In this document: positions 13,727 through 21,644 of the stretch, in pieces
Numbering within the stretch: position 1 is the first letter of the stretch
How the letters are laid out: every line of letters begins with the position of its first letter
Assembly: GCA_964610175.1 (NCBI GenBank)
Contig: CAZSVE010000037.1
Span: 1-29,168 of the forward strand
Direction of reading: 5' to 3'
DNA from: CAZSVE01 sp964610175
GTDB lineage: Bacteria; Pseudomonadota; Gammaproteobacteria; HK1
Length of the DNA stretch: 29,168 nt
Notes under the pieces: generated by a model
What the model was told of the DNA's origin: nothing
The model's input: only the letters and a program-made list of their open reading frames with translations
The model's database searches: none
Made by a program: the position numbers and the translations under genes

Positions 13727-14860
13727 ATGAATAAGTTTAAGTTTATTCTAATTTGTTGCGCTTCTATTATGCTAGGGGCTAATGCCCATGCGAATTTTAG
13801 CAATAGGGCTTTAATGGCATCTGCATTGTTTAATATCCCTCTGGAAGATGTATCAAACGGAGCTAACTATGATTATAACCCTTGGGGGAACTCCTGGGTA
13901 CAACAAGATGGTAATTGTATTGGGTATGATGGGGGGCATTCTGGAGTAGATATGCAAACACAAGATGTCGCCGGTCCTTTAACAGCGGATAGAGGGTTTT
14001 ACGCCATATCTTCTGGTGAAGTTATTAACGATGGGGAAGACGATACATTTAGCACAATAGCTGTTTTTGACGAATCCAGAAACATTACAACAATCTATTT
14101 GCATGCAAGAACTGTTGATATAGCTACAGGTGATGTGATTTCCGTTGGTGATGTTTTAGGAATCCAAGGTTCAGCAGGTGTTGGTGATGGAAATGGCCAT
14201 AGTGATGCTGAACATGTTCACTTTGAAGTAAGAAACGGAAGAAGCGAAAATCCAGCATGCGGTGCTTCAACAACGATTAACCCTGAAATTAAAGCAATCG
14301 AATACCTTATACCTATAATATCTGATGGTGATACTGAGTCTGATTCGGTTCTGGAAAGAGATTGGAAATTCTACAAGGTTAATGCATCTTTACCTGATGA
14401 CGCCAATCTTATAGTTGAATTATTCAACCTTTCTGATGATTTGGATTTATATACTCAAAGGGGTAGGAGACCATCAAAGAATGACTGGAATTGTCGTCCG
14501 TACACGGGTGGACGAGGAACAGAAAAATGTACCATTGAAGATTCAGGAGAATGGTATATTGGTGTCAGTGGATATAAAGCTGGAGATTTCTCTTTAAGTA
14601 CCTCTTTAGAATTAGAAAATAGCGAAGGATTATCCGAGTCCTTGCAATACATAGACAAGTGCATCAATAGTTTTCATGGTTATTTCGGAAATAAAATTGG
14701 ATCGCCATATACTTGTTTCGGAAGTTTTGACTGCCAGAATACAAGTGGAGGAAATTCAGGCAACGTAACGAAGATTGCAGTTCATAAGGAATTACGCGGT
14801 AATATATTTTTGTATTACTGGGGAGGGTGGAACAACTTAAGTCTACAGCATTGTAACTAA
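13727..14860 (+). CDS. Secreted M23-family metallopeptidase with C-terminal PPC-like domain
   Basis: A 377-residue protein with a signal peptide (residues 1-23, FKFILICCASIMLGANAHA). The M23 peptidase domain spans ~45-195: zinc ligands are visible in YDGGHSGVDMQ (His71, Asp75) and AEHVHFEV (His163/His165), with YLHAR (His126) between them. M23 enzymes cut peptide cross-links in peptidoglycan or other Gly-rich peptides. Residues ~205-295 (WKFYKVNASLPDDANLIVEL, DDLDLYTQRG, GEWYIGVSGY) match a bacterial pre-peptidase C-terminal beta domain. A Cys-containing tail follows. ATG at 13727 is chosen because AGGAG lies before it and the signal peptide begins there. The gene is distinctly AT-rich beside its neighbours, suggesting recent transfer. 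It could attack other cells or remodel its own envelope. Confidence 0.82.
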   Translation: MNKFKFILICCASIMLGANAHANFSNRALMASALFNIPLEDVSNGANYDYNPWGNSWVQQDGNCIGYDGGHSGVDMQTQDVAGPLTADRGFYAISSGEVINDGEDDTFSTIAVFDESRNITTIYLHARTVDIATGDVISVGDVLGIQGSAGVGDGNGHSDAEHVHFEVRNGRSENPACGASTTINPEIKAIEYLIPIISDGDTESDSVLERDWKFYKVNASLPDDANLIVELFNLSDDLDLYTQRGRRPSKNDWNCRPYTGGRGTEKCTIEDSGEWYIGVSGYKAGDFSLSTSLELENSEGLSESLQYIDKCINSFHGYFGNKIGSPYTCFGSFDCQNTSGGNSGNVTKIAVHKELRGNIFLYYWGGWNNLSLQHCN

Positions 14861-14884
14861 CCGTATATCTCTTGTTCCCACGCA

Positions 14885-15690
14885 CCAGCATGGGAACAAG
14901 AGAAATCACGCTTGTATTCGGCCACGGACACCTCACAGATACTGTACCATCCGTAGGTAAGCCGAAGCGCATGTTCAAACAGACAAGAACGCGCTCATTC
15001 CCATCACCATCGCCATCCTGAATTACACCGACCGGCTTATCCGCATTGATGCGAGGACCGCTACTAATAAATCACTGTTCTAGGCCTCGACCACCCAATA
15101 CTCCCACATTGCAAAGGACATACCGATCGCCTGCATCGAGTACGATACAGGTAATTAAGCACGATATCGGTAACACCGGCCATCATCGGCATAGATACTC
15201 ACCGTGGTGAGATCCTCTTTTGCCCCCAGATAGGCCGTCTGGCTACCGTATATTCCCCATAATTCGGTGGCTGCCGGCGGCACCATCAAGGTATCCGCCA
15301 CGCCATCAGTCCCCACCTGCCCCAAGCACATCCGAAGTAATCACGAAACCGCGTTATTCTTCTCGTTCCCATGCTCCTGCGTGGGAACGCATACCAGATC
15401 ATGATCGCTCGCAACCGAATCATCGTGTTCAACCACACACCACCGCCACGTACTGTGTATCCAGGGGCAAACCGAAACGCAGACCTAAGTGTTCAGTAGA
15501 TAGAAATGCGCTATCGATAACACTAGTGCCATCATTGGCATAGATATTCAAGTGAGATCCCCCTTTGCCCCAGATAGGCCGTCTGGCTACCGTATATTCC
15601 CCATAATTCGGTGGCTACCGGCGGCACCATCAAGGCATCCGCCCCACCATCAGTTCCCACATGCGCCACCAGAATCGGCACATCTTCCAG
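14885..15690 (-). pseudogene. Decayed repeat-protein gene (at least two units)
   Basis: The minus strand holds two clearly related units about 345 bp apart, near 15180-15320 and 15545-15690. Both encode VGTDGxADxLMVPP, then ATELWGIYGSQTAYLG. Each is followed, after frame changes, by YAxDG-like and LGLRFGLPLDTQYVAVV-like sequence (15440-15530, and MRFGLPTDG near 14955-14980). Frameshifts and stops break every unit. REP-like hairpins at 14876-14902 and 15362-15390 are embedded. The original protein is not recognised; the repeated Gly/Asp-rich beta strands suggest an extracellular repeat protein. Confidence 0.5.
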
Positions 15691-15696
15691 AAACAA

Positions 15697-15723
15697 AAAA
15701 CCCGGCCACAGGGCCGGGTTTTA
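15697..15723 (-). terminator. Rho-independent terminator after the 15738 gene
   Basis: AAAACCCGGCC (15697-15707) pairs with GGCCGGGTTTT (15712-15722) around ACAG. Read on the minus strand the stem is followed by a run of T's. It lies 15 bp after the stop of the minus-strand gene at 15738-16163. Confidence 0.85.
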
Positions 15724-15737
15724 TCGCACAAAGAGCG

Positions 15738-16163
15738 TCACCACACTTTTGAGGAATGAGCAGATCGACGAGTTCGGATGATACCTATTGTTGATAGCAA
15801 CGAACCGAAAACAAGAAAGAATGTCGACAATTTCATATCGAATTGATCGGATCGGATTAGAATTTCCACCACTCTCTCATAAGGACAAACCAGAACACCA
15901 TTCTTTTCTACAAGCACGGTAACGATGTCACCGGGGAAAAGCATCTGTTTGGAATCTATCCCTAGATTCAACGGATATTCACAACGATCAATGTTGAATT
16001 TCTTGCTACTTCCATTAAGCTTCAGTAAAAGATCATACCCATAGTTATTTTTGGTATGCCATTCTTCAACTTTAGATATGATTCCAGTGAAGACTTCCAG
16101 TTCATTGATGCTCGGCACATCCGTTTCCGAGGACATCAAAAACCCCAAAACGCTAAACCCCAT
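15738..16163 (-). CDS. Hypothetical membrane-associated protein
   Basis: A 141-residue protein with hydrophobic residues at the N-terminus (GFSVLGFL) and one hydrophobic helix near the C-terminus (residues ~111-130, LSTFFLVFGSLLSTIGII). The middle part is beta-rich and soluble (ELEVFTGIISKVEEW, YGYDLLLKLNGSSKKF, GDIVTVLVEKNGVLV) and could be a small OB- or SH3-like barrel. It has no strong ribosome binding site at 16163; the open frame extends further upstream, so the true start is uncertain. A clear terminator follows it, which supports expression. No family is recognised and neighbours give no clue to function. Confidence 0.55.
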   Translation of the reverse strand: MGFSVLGFLMSSETDVPSINELEVFTGIISKVEEWHTKNNYGYDLLLKLNGSSKKFNIDRCEYPLNLGIDSKQMLFPGDIVTVLVEKNGVLVCPYERVVEILIRSDQFDMKLSTFFLVFGSLLSTIGIIRTRRSAHSSKVW

Positions 16164-16202
16164 GGCAATCAGCCCGTAGGATAGGCAAAAGGCGCCTTTG
16201 GC

Positions 16203-16249
16203 GCCGTGCCCATCATGGTGCGTTCTCTTTCACCCACGATGGGCACGGC
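16203..16249. repeat. Perfect 12-bp inverted repeat
   Basis: GCCGTGCCCATC (16203-16214) is the exact reverse complement of GATGGGCACGGC (16238-16249), with a 23-base loop. It lies between the divergent 15738 gene and the adenine deaminase gene. It may be a short dispersed repeat or an mRNA hairpin. Confidence 0.6.
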
Positions 16250-16413
16250 CCAGTGACGGATTGGGCGACTTTGCCCATTCTACTGTCTGGCCCGGGAGCG
16301 AGCGAAGCCGGGGTAGGGCATGTTCCCCCTCCCCCTTGGCAACCGTTATTTTCCAATGGCATTTTGTCCCTTTCGATGCGAGAATCCTCGGGGAGTCCAA
16401 CGGGAGCGAGCAC

Positions 16414-17487
16414 ATGAACAAAGACACTGATCGAAACGGGGATACCACCATGAAGGCCGCTACCATGGCGGCGTTCATCGATGCCCTGCCCAAGGCGGAG
16501 CTGCATCTCCATATCGAGGGTTCCCTGGAGCCGGAACTGATGCTTTCCCTGGCGGAACGAAACGGCGTGGTACTGCGCTTCGGTTCCGTGGACGAGGTAC
16601 GGTGTGCCTATGCCTTCCGGGACCTGCAATCGTTTCTGGATATCTATTACCAGGGCGCCGATGTGCTGCGCCATGAAAGGGATTTCTACGATCTGACCTG
16701 GGCGTATCTGACCCGGGCCGCCGGGCAGGGGGTGCGCCATGCCGAGATCTTCTTCGATCCCCAGACCCATACCGCGCGCGGCATCGCATTCGATACGGTG
16801 TTTTCCGGTATCTGGCGGGCGTTGGAGGAGGGACGGGAAAGGCTCGGCGTCTCGTCGCACCTTATCCTGTGTTTTCTACGACATCTCAGCGCGGATGCCG
16901 CCATGGAGACCCTGGAGCAGGCGCTTCCCCATGGGGAGCACATCGTGGCGGTGGGTCTGGATTCCGCGGAGGTGGGGAATCCTCCGAAGAAGTTCAAGGC
17001 GGTGTTCGAACGGGCGCGCCGCGAGGGTTTTCTCACCGTGGCCCATGCCGGGGAGGAGGGTCCGCCGGAGTATATCCGCCAAGCCCTGGATGTGCTTGGT
17101 GTGTCTCGTATCGACCACGGGGTGCGGTGCGCGGAAGATGTGGCCCTGGTGGACCGGCTGGTGACGGAGCAGATCCCGCTCACCGTGTGTCCGCTGTCCA
17201 ATGTGAAGCTGCGCGTCTTCGATACCATGGCCGATCATAACCTGAAGAAACTTCTCGATCGTGGTATCTGCGTGACGGTGAATTCCGATGATCCGGCCTA
17301 TTTCGGCGGCTATGTCAACGAGAACTATCTGGCTGCCCAGGCGGCGCTGGGGCTGGAGGTCAAGGACCTCCATACGCTGGCGAGGAACAGTTTCGAAGCG
17401 AGCTTCCTGGCTCTTGACGACAAGGAAAGATTGATCGCGGAATTGGATGCCTATGTGGATGATGCCTTGCTTCCATGGGAGGGATGA
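16414..17487 (+). CDS. Adenine deaminase (adenosine deaminase superfamily)
   Basis: A 357-residue cytosolic zinc enzyme. Visible active-site elements are the metal-binding HLHIEGSLEP (His31, His33), HAGEEGPPEY (His211 and catalytic Glu214), RIDHGVR (His235) and NSDDPAYFGG (metal and catalytic Asp292, Asp293). Features such as EIFFDPQTHTARG, GLDSAEVGNPPKKF and SDDPAYFGGY are typical of the Aah1-type adenine deaminases rather than adenosine deaminases with HVHLDG. The expected reaction is adenine to hypoxanthine plus ammonia in purine salvage. The start at 16414 follows GGGAG; ATG at 16450 is an alternative, and the frame extending upstream to 16198 has no family similarity. A polysaccharide deacetylase gene follows 30 bp downstream, probably co-transcribed by proximity. 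Confidence 0.9.
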   Translation: MNKDTDRNGDTTMKAATMAAFIDALPKAELHLHIEGSLEPELMLSLAERNGVVLRFGSVDEVRCAYAFRDLQSFLDIYYQGADVLRHERDFYDLTWAYLTRAAGQGVRHAEIFFDPQTHTARGIAFDTVFSGIWRALEEGRERLGVSSHLILCFLRHLSADAAMETLEQALPHGEHIVAVGLDSAEVGNPPKKFKAVFERARREGFLTVAHAGEEGPPEYIRQALDVLGVSRIDHGVRCAEDVALVDRLVTEQIPLTVCPLSNVKLRVFDTMADHNLKKLLDRGICVTVNSDDPAYFGGYVNENYLAAQAALGLEVKDLHTLARNSFEASFLALDDKERLIAELDAYVDDALLPWEG

Positions 17488-17517
17488 GAAGGGGGAGAGG
17501 GATTGGGGAGGGGTATC

Positions 17518-18336
17518 ATGTCTTCGATTCAAGCCGTGCTGTTGTTTCCCCTCCTCGTGCTGTTCCTCTTGTTCAGTCTCCGCTACGCCTGGTGGCGATC
17601 CCCCGTCCATTATCGTCATCCCCGCATCCTGATGTACCACATGGTGTGCGAGCACAGGGCCCGGGCCTCATTCAACAAACTGCGCGTAACGCCCCATCGC
17701 TTCGAGCGGCAACTGCGCTGGCTCCGGGACCATGGCTGGTACTTCGCCTTTGTCTCCGAATTGATGAGCCCCGAAACACTCCCGGAGAAAACCGTGTGTC
17801 TCACCTTCGATGATGGCTACCGGGACAACTTCACCCATGTCCATCCAATACTGAAGAGGTATCACGCCAGGGCGACCCTCTATCTGGTGACCGATCGCTT
17901 CCATCGCGACTGGTCCCGGCAAAAAAAGCCCCATCACGACAGTGGAGAACTAAAGCGCGAACCCAAAATAACCGATGCCGAGGTACGTGAAATGCTCCAC
18001 TCCGGGCATTGGCAATTGGGGGGACACACCATCACCCACGCCAATCTGTCCCGACTCGACGAGAAGGCAAGGCGCCGGGAGATCCTGGATGGAAAGGCCC
18101 TCCTGGAGGAGGAATTCAAGATATCCCTGCGCTCCTTCGCCTACCCCTTCGGTATCTATGGCGAACGGGATATGGAAATGGTCGCCGAGGCGGGATTCGA
18201 CATGGGGCTCACCACTGAAAATGGCATTTCCCGGGACATTGCTGGCGAACACCTGGAACTGAAACGCATCAAGATAAGCGGCAAAGATAATATGCTCGCC
18301 TTTCGCTTGAAGATGCGCCAGGGCTCGCGGGGGTGA
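17518..18336 (+). CDS. Membrane-anchored polysaccharide deacetylase (NodB domain, CE4)
   Basis: A 272-residue protein with one N-terminal membrane anchor (residues ~4-25, IQAVLLFPLLVLFLLFSLRY) and a NodB-type domain. The metal-binding and catalytic motifs are intact: CLTFDDGYRDN (Asp98, Asp99), GGHTITHANL (His170, His174) and RSFAYPFG (~205-212). ILMYHMV at ~37-43 is the typical entry to such domains. CE4 enzymes remove N-acetyl groups from amino-sugar polymers; this one would act at the periplasmic face on a capsule, exopolysaccharide or peptidoglycan substrate. ATG at 17518 is chosen over 17503 because GGAGGGG lies upstream and the anchor begins there. Function in a polysaccharide pathway cannot be specified, since no glycosyltransferases are nearby. 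Confidence 0.87.
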   Translation: MSSIQAVLLFPLLVLFLLFSLRYAWWRSPVHYRHPRILMYHMVCEHRARASFNKLRVTPHRFERQLRWLRDHGWYFAFVSELMSPETLPEKTVCLTFDDGYRDNFTHVHPILKRYHARATLYLVTDRFHRDWSRQKKPHHDSGELKREPKITDAEVREMLHSGHWQLGGHTITHANLSRLDEKARRREILDGKALLEEEFKISLRSFAYPFGIYGERDMEMVAEAGFDMGLTTENGISRDIAGEHLELKRIKISGKDNMLAFRLKMRQGSRG

Positions 18337-18649
18337 TTTCAGGTTTACATTTTCACCGTTTTATTCGGGGCTTTTCGGATAACGGATTAGCGAAGCTTCG
18401 CTAGTTGTAGGAATAGGTACCAGAATAAGGCCAAATATCCAATTTCCTTTTGGTAGGGATTTTTATATTGTCCAGGTCTTCGTTGTTGGGCAACGGCGAA
18501 ATAAGATACCTCGACCTTTTTCCTATTCCATGTGGGCATTAGCTTGATTATCCTTACGGGTTTTGTCGATTATCTCCCTCGCAGTGCATCGGCAATCTAT
18601 ATCCCGGCTCGTGGTAGCTTTCCTTATCCATGATTACTGAATTCCCCGA
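18337..18649. other. Intergenic region with a 16-bp palindrome
   Basis: No gene is supported. The exact palindrome TAGCGAAGCTTCGCTA lies at 18388-18403; the word AGCGAAGCTT also begins every element II copy, so this may be a fragment of that family. Confidence 0.55.
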
Positions 18650-18862
18650 TTAGTCTTTGGCGATATTATCCCCTACAATCTCAATCAGATCCTTTGTGAT
18701 CTTCGGGTGTAATATTTTTCCTTTGTGAAATGGAATAACAAACCTTTCCGTGCCTTTCCGATATATTCTGTGACTCCCCTTACTCCTTATAGATTGAAAA
18801 CCTGCTTCCAGCAGTATTTTTTCTGCCCGTTCGGCGGTCAATCTTGGAAATCTAGACAACAT
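18650..18862 (-). CDS. hicA: HicA-family mRNA interferase toxin
   Basis: A 70-residue protein with the HicA double-stranded RNA-binding-like layout: RAEKILLEAGFQSIRSKGSH then RIYRKG. The conserved Gly-Ser-His carries the catalytic His. KGKILHPKITKDLIEIVG forms the C-terminal strand and helix. HicA toxins cut mRNA when free of HicB. A near-perfect GGAGGT lies four bases before the ATG at 18862 and inside the end of hicB, with an 11-bp overlap, so the two are translationally coupled. Unlike the pair at 1462-1948, nothing here is broken. Confidence 0.85.
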   Translation of the reverse strand: MLSRFPRLTAERAEKILLEAGFQSIRSKGSHRIYRKGTERFVIPFHKGKILHPKITKDLIEIVGDNIAKD

Positions 18863-19070
18863 TTACCTCCAACGAGGTGTTGAATGTCTCTTTCCCCAGA
18901 ATATACCCCTTTTCTTCACCGGATGATGTTTCCAGGTAAAGTTCTATGGCTTCCTTGATATTCGTCATCACCTCATCGAGCGATTCTCCCTGTGTATGAC
19001 ATCCCTTCATTTTCGGACAAAATGCATAATACCCGTATTCATCTTTTTCGATGATTACACTGACTTTCAC
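18852..19070 (-). CDS. hicB: HicB-family antitoxin
   Basis: A 72-residue protein with the HicB partial RNase H fold: VSVIIEKDEYGYYAFCPKMK, then GCHTQGESLDEVMTNIKEAI, then ELYLE. The sequence G.ty.aFcPelpGchtqGdt.eEa..nikEAi is diagnostic. No separate DNA-binding domain is seen, so repression would use the fold itself or be absent. It starts with GTG at 19070 and precedes hicA, with an 11-bp overlap. The pair appears complete and functional. Confidence 0.87.
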   Translation of the reverse strand: MKVSVIIEKDEYGYYAFCPKMKGCHTQGESLDEVMTNIKEAIELYLETSSGEEKGYILGKETFNTSLEVNVV

Positions 19071-19101
19071 TTTATTTCCCTTTAGCTAATACCGGATTAC
19101 G

Positions 19102-19127
19102 GCGTTCCCACGAAAAGCGTGGGAACA
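19102..19127. repeat. REP-like hairpin
   Basis: GCGTTCCCACG pairs with CGTGGGAACAT-side bases around a short AAAAG loop, between the hicBA module and the small secreted protein gene. It belongs to the same family as the hairpin at 257-292. Confidence 0.65.
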
Positions 19128-19135
19128 TGCAAAAA

Positions 19136-19468
19136 CTATTTATTTAACAGATAAATACCTCTTATATCTGTTCTTGCGCCGGAGGTTTCGCAATTATGTA
19201 AATTCACTTCATGAAACCTGACTACGATTGGTCTCCCGCTTGCTATAGCGGTCAAACTCAAGGCGAGAATGTTCTTTTGATCCGGGTTGTGTGGCGATAC
19301 TACAGCGCTACCCCCTTCATCATAATGTAACCATATATACCCTCTGTCACCCGCCCAAATTCTATTCAGATGCACTTTACACTCTGTGTATGCGTCTGCT
19401 GACGTATTTATGGAAACCATAAAAATTGAAATTGCAATAAATATTTTTTTCACACCAAGCTTTTTCAT
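19136..19468 (-). CDS. Small secreted protein, possible AB5 B-subunit-like fold (copy 2)
   Basis: A 110-residue protein with a signal peptide (KKIFIAISIFMVSINTSADA). The mature part is ~84 residues with two cysteines (CKVHLN near the start, NLHNCET near the end) and the segment NILALSLTAIASGRPIVVRF. The pattern of a strand, a Trp/Tyr-rich stretch, one helix of the LsltAiasGr type and a closing strand matches the protein at 19650-19985 and resembles B subunits of the SubB/pertussis-like OB fold. It may bind glycans or act as a partner of the subtilase upstream. There is no clear ribosome binding site. The fold idea rests on pattern only. Confidence 0.6.
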   Translation of the reverse strand: MKKLGVKKIFIAISIFMVSINTSADAYTECKVHLNRIWAGDRGYIWLHYDEGGSAVVSPHNPDQKNILALSLTAIASGRPIVVRFHEVNLHNCETSGARTDIRGIYLLNK

Positions 19469-19649
19469 TTTATTGACAGAAAATACTTTGTCTTCGATTT
19501 TGACGAATTAGAATTTCTCGAAGCATGGATACCAAAAGATGAACTAATACTTTTTTTACGGTGTGTTTAACCGCCCGCTCCCTATTTTCGCGTAGTGTTT
19601 GCCCTCATCTTGCAAACGAAGTCACGGATTCAGATTCATTGCGCATCGG

Positions 19650-19985
19650 CTAATGTATAAAAAAATAAGTAAAGGTGGGGTAGTTATTCTGGTATTGGTA
19701 GCACGAATCGGATATTGCAAAAGATACCTGTTTCCCTCCAAGAAACGCAGCGGTCAAAAGTGCAAGCACAGATTTTCCATTGGCATCATATTTCTCATTC
19801 CAGCGAATAGAGGTGCTATTGCAACTTGGTGGTCCTATACTTGAACCGGATATAGTTACGTAACAGGTATTATCCACATTATGACATCCCATATTAACTA
19901 TATTCCTGACGCCAGTGTGATACCCTGCATAGGTAGTAATCGGTAATAAAAATGTGATCATGATAGTTATCGCTAGTTTTCTCAT
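19650..19985 (-). CDS. Small secreted protein, possible AB5 B-subunit-like fold (copy 1)
   Basis: A 111-residue protein with a signal peptide (RKLAITIMITFLLPITTYAG). The mature part has four or more cysteines (MGCHNVDNTCYVTISG, PPSCNSTSIRW, SDSCYQY) and a helix NGKSVLALLTAAFLGGKQVS. ATG at 19985 is chosen over 20000 because AGGGGA lies before it. It begins 45 bp after the subtilase stop and is probably in the same transcript. The order of disulfide hairpin, SIRW strand, helix, GKQVSF strand is that of SubB-type B subunits. SubB pairs with the subtilase SubA in subtilase cytotoxin, and here a subtilase lies directly upstream. Homology cannot be proven by eye; a structure prediction would decide. 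Confidence 0.6.
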   Translation of the reverse strand: MRKLAITIMITFLLPITTYAGYHTGVRNIVNMGCHNVDNTCYVTISGSSIGPPSCNSTSIRWNEKYDANGKSVLALLTAAFLGGKQVSFAISDSCYQYQNNYPTFTYFFIH

Positions 19986-20029
19986 TTTTTCCCCTATCAA
20001 GTTAAGTATCGAACTGAGTAGCTATAATT

Positions 20030-21535
20030 TTAGTTAAGGACAATTAAGTTAAGAATAGGAACTAGCCGAGCTGAGTTAACGCTCGGTGATGATTTAGAAT
20101 CGAAGACGATTAAGTTAAGAACAGGAACCAACCAAACCAAGTCAGGAACAGGAACTGGTTCGATAGGTGGTGAAGGTGATTCCACATATTTGCTATATAA
20201 CAGCAAATTATCCGACCTCGCATCCGCAATCTTGTCCTGGCTTGCGCTATTCACGGTGGCGCTGCTAGTTTCACTCGGCGCAGCACCGGGATGCTCTTCC
20301 AAATAAAGCGCCGCCACACCCGCCACATGGGGAGAAGCCATGGACGTGCCGCTTATCGTGCATGTTGCGGTATCGCTGGTGCGCCAAGCCGATGTAATTC
20401 CATTCTCTGGTAAACAGTCGCACTCGCACGGTCGTGGACACGGCGGGCACTCGCCCCCAGGCGCGAAAATATCCACGCAATTCCCGTAATTGGAGAACCC
20501 GGATCGTTGATCGGCGCTGGTGGTGGAGGCGACGGTAATGGCGTTGGGGACGCGGGCGGGGGATTTATTGCAGGCATCTCCATAATCATTGCCCGCGGAT
20601 ACCACATAGGTCACGCCTCGGGCAATGGATCCCGCGATGGCGTTATCAAGCGGAGAATAACTCGGACCACCCAGACTCATGTTTGCCACCGCCGGAGTCT
20701 GGTGATGGGCCGTGACCCAGTCCACGCCCGCGATGATGCCACTGTAAGTTCCGGAACCGGAACAATTCAGCACGCGCACCCCGTGCAGGATGACGTTCTT
20801 GGCGGCGCCATAGCTAGTGCCGCCGATGGTTCCGGACACATGGGTACCATGCCCGTGACAGTCGTCGGGATCATCATCGTTATCGATGACATCGATGCCG
20901 TTGCCGACGCGACCCACGAATTCGTCATGGGAAGCCCGGATGCCTGTATCGAGCACATAGACATGCACCCTCGAGCCCATCTCGGAATAGTCATACGTGC
21001 TATCCAGGGGGAGGTCCCGTTGATCGATGCGATCCAGACCCCAGGATGGTGTGGGATATTGCAGGGTGTTGGCATACACTTCGCCGTTGGGGACGATGTA
21101 CTCGATCTCCGGCAGGTTTTGCTCTTCCAGGAACTGGAGCGCCTCCGGGGTCAGGGTGGCGGAGAAGCCTTTCAGGGCATGCTCGTACACGAAGCCGAGT
21201 CGGTTCTCGACTGTCGGAGCCGTCGATTCCGCTGTCGATTCCGCCGTCGATCCTTGGGTAGCCGAGGCTGTTTGGTTGTCGACCAGGAATTGGTTTTGAT
21301 CGACCTCGTTCATGAGTCGCTCGGCGAACCGGCGCACCGATTCCCCGGTAGCGAGGGATTGGGATTGAATGCCCGATGCGGCCGGTTGGCTGAAAGCGCT
21401 GTCCTTGAAGACCACGATGTACTGATTCGGGATGATGACGGTGTCTTCGCTGATTTTGTCGCTGATGTCCCCGGCGGCGGCATGGAGGTTGGCGAGGAAG
21501 AGAACGCTCGCCAATAGCATGATGATTTTTTTCAT
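20030..21535 (-). CDS. Secreted subtilisin-like serine protease (S8, proteinase K type)
   Basis: A 501-residue protein with a signal peptide (residues 1-21) and an I9-type propeptide (~34-155, NQYIVVFKDSA...YIVPNGEVYA). The proteinase K-like catalytic domain has Asp196 (YVLDTGI), His229 (CHGHGTHVSG), oxyanion Asn316 (VSAGND) and Ser398 (ISGTSMASPH). A Cys/Pro-rich insertion (GGECPPCPRPCECDCLPENG, ~360-379) sits just before the active-site Ser region. The C-terminal ~50 residues are unusual, with two near-copies of LVPxLNLIV. Residues ~90-108 contain a TAES repeat in the propeptide. GGGAG precedes the ATG. It is probably exported and self-activating. Two small secreted proteins follow on the same strand and may be its partners. 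Confidence 0.88.
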   Translation of the reverse strand: MKKIIMLLASVLFLANLHAAAGDISDKISEDTVIIPNQYIVVFKDSAFSQPAASGIQSQSLATGESVRRFAERLMNEVDQNQFLVDNQTASATQGSTAESTAESTAPTVENRLGFVYEHALKGFSATLTPEALQFLEEQNLPEIEYIVPNGEVYANTLQYPTPSWGLDRIDQRDLPLDSTYDYSEMGSRVHVYVLDTGIRASHDEFVGRVGNGIDVIDNDDDPDDCHGHGTHVSGTIGGTSYGAAKNVILHGVRVLNCSGSGTYSGIIAGVDWVTAHHQTPAVANMSLGGPSYSPLDNAIAGSIARGVTYVVSAGNDYGDACNKSPARVPNAITVASTTSADQRSGFSNYGNCVDIFAPGGECPPCPRPCECDCLPENGITSAWRTSDTATCTISGTSMASPHVAGVAALYLEEHPGAAPSETSSATVNSASQDKIADARSDNLLLYSKYVESPSPPIEPVPVPDLVWLVPVLNLIVFDSKSSPSVNSARLVPILNLIVLN

Positions 21536-21644
21536 GTCGTGGATCTCCCTAGAGAAACCACCAAGGTGTCGCGAAGTGATTTTACAATCGACATTATTTT
21601 TTCTACAGGTTCGATAAAGAACGACCGACTTCCCGGCGCAAGGG

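Noticed and set aside
16198..16413. N-terminal extension of the adenine deaminase
   Set aside because: It has no family similarity, contains an inverted repeat, and a good ribosome binding site lies before 16414.
20507..21517. A 336-codon open frame on the plus strand
   Set aside because: It is antisense to the subtilase gene, which has all catalytic motifs; the frame's Gly/Asp/Ile-rich translation is a shadow.
21532..21600. A short SIVKSLRDT peptide resembling der's FSIVKSLQS upstream of the subtilase
   Set aside because: The match is a few residues in a region without other der similarity; chance is the simplest explanation.
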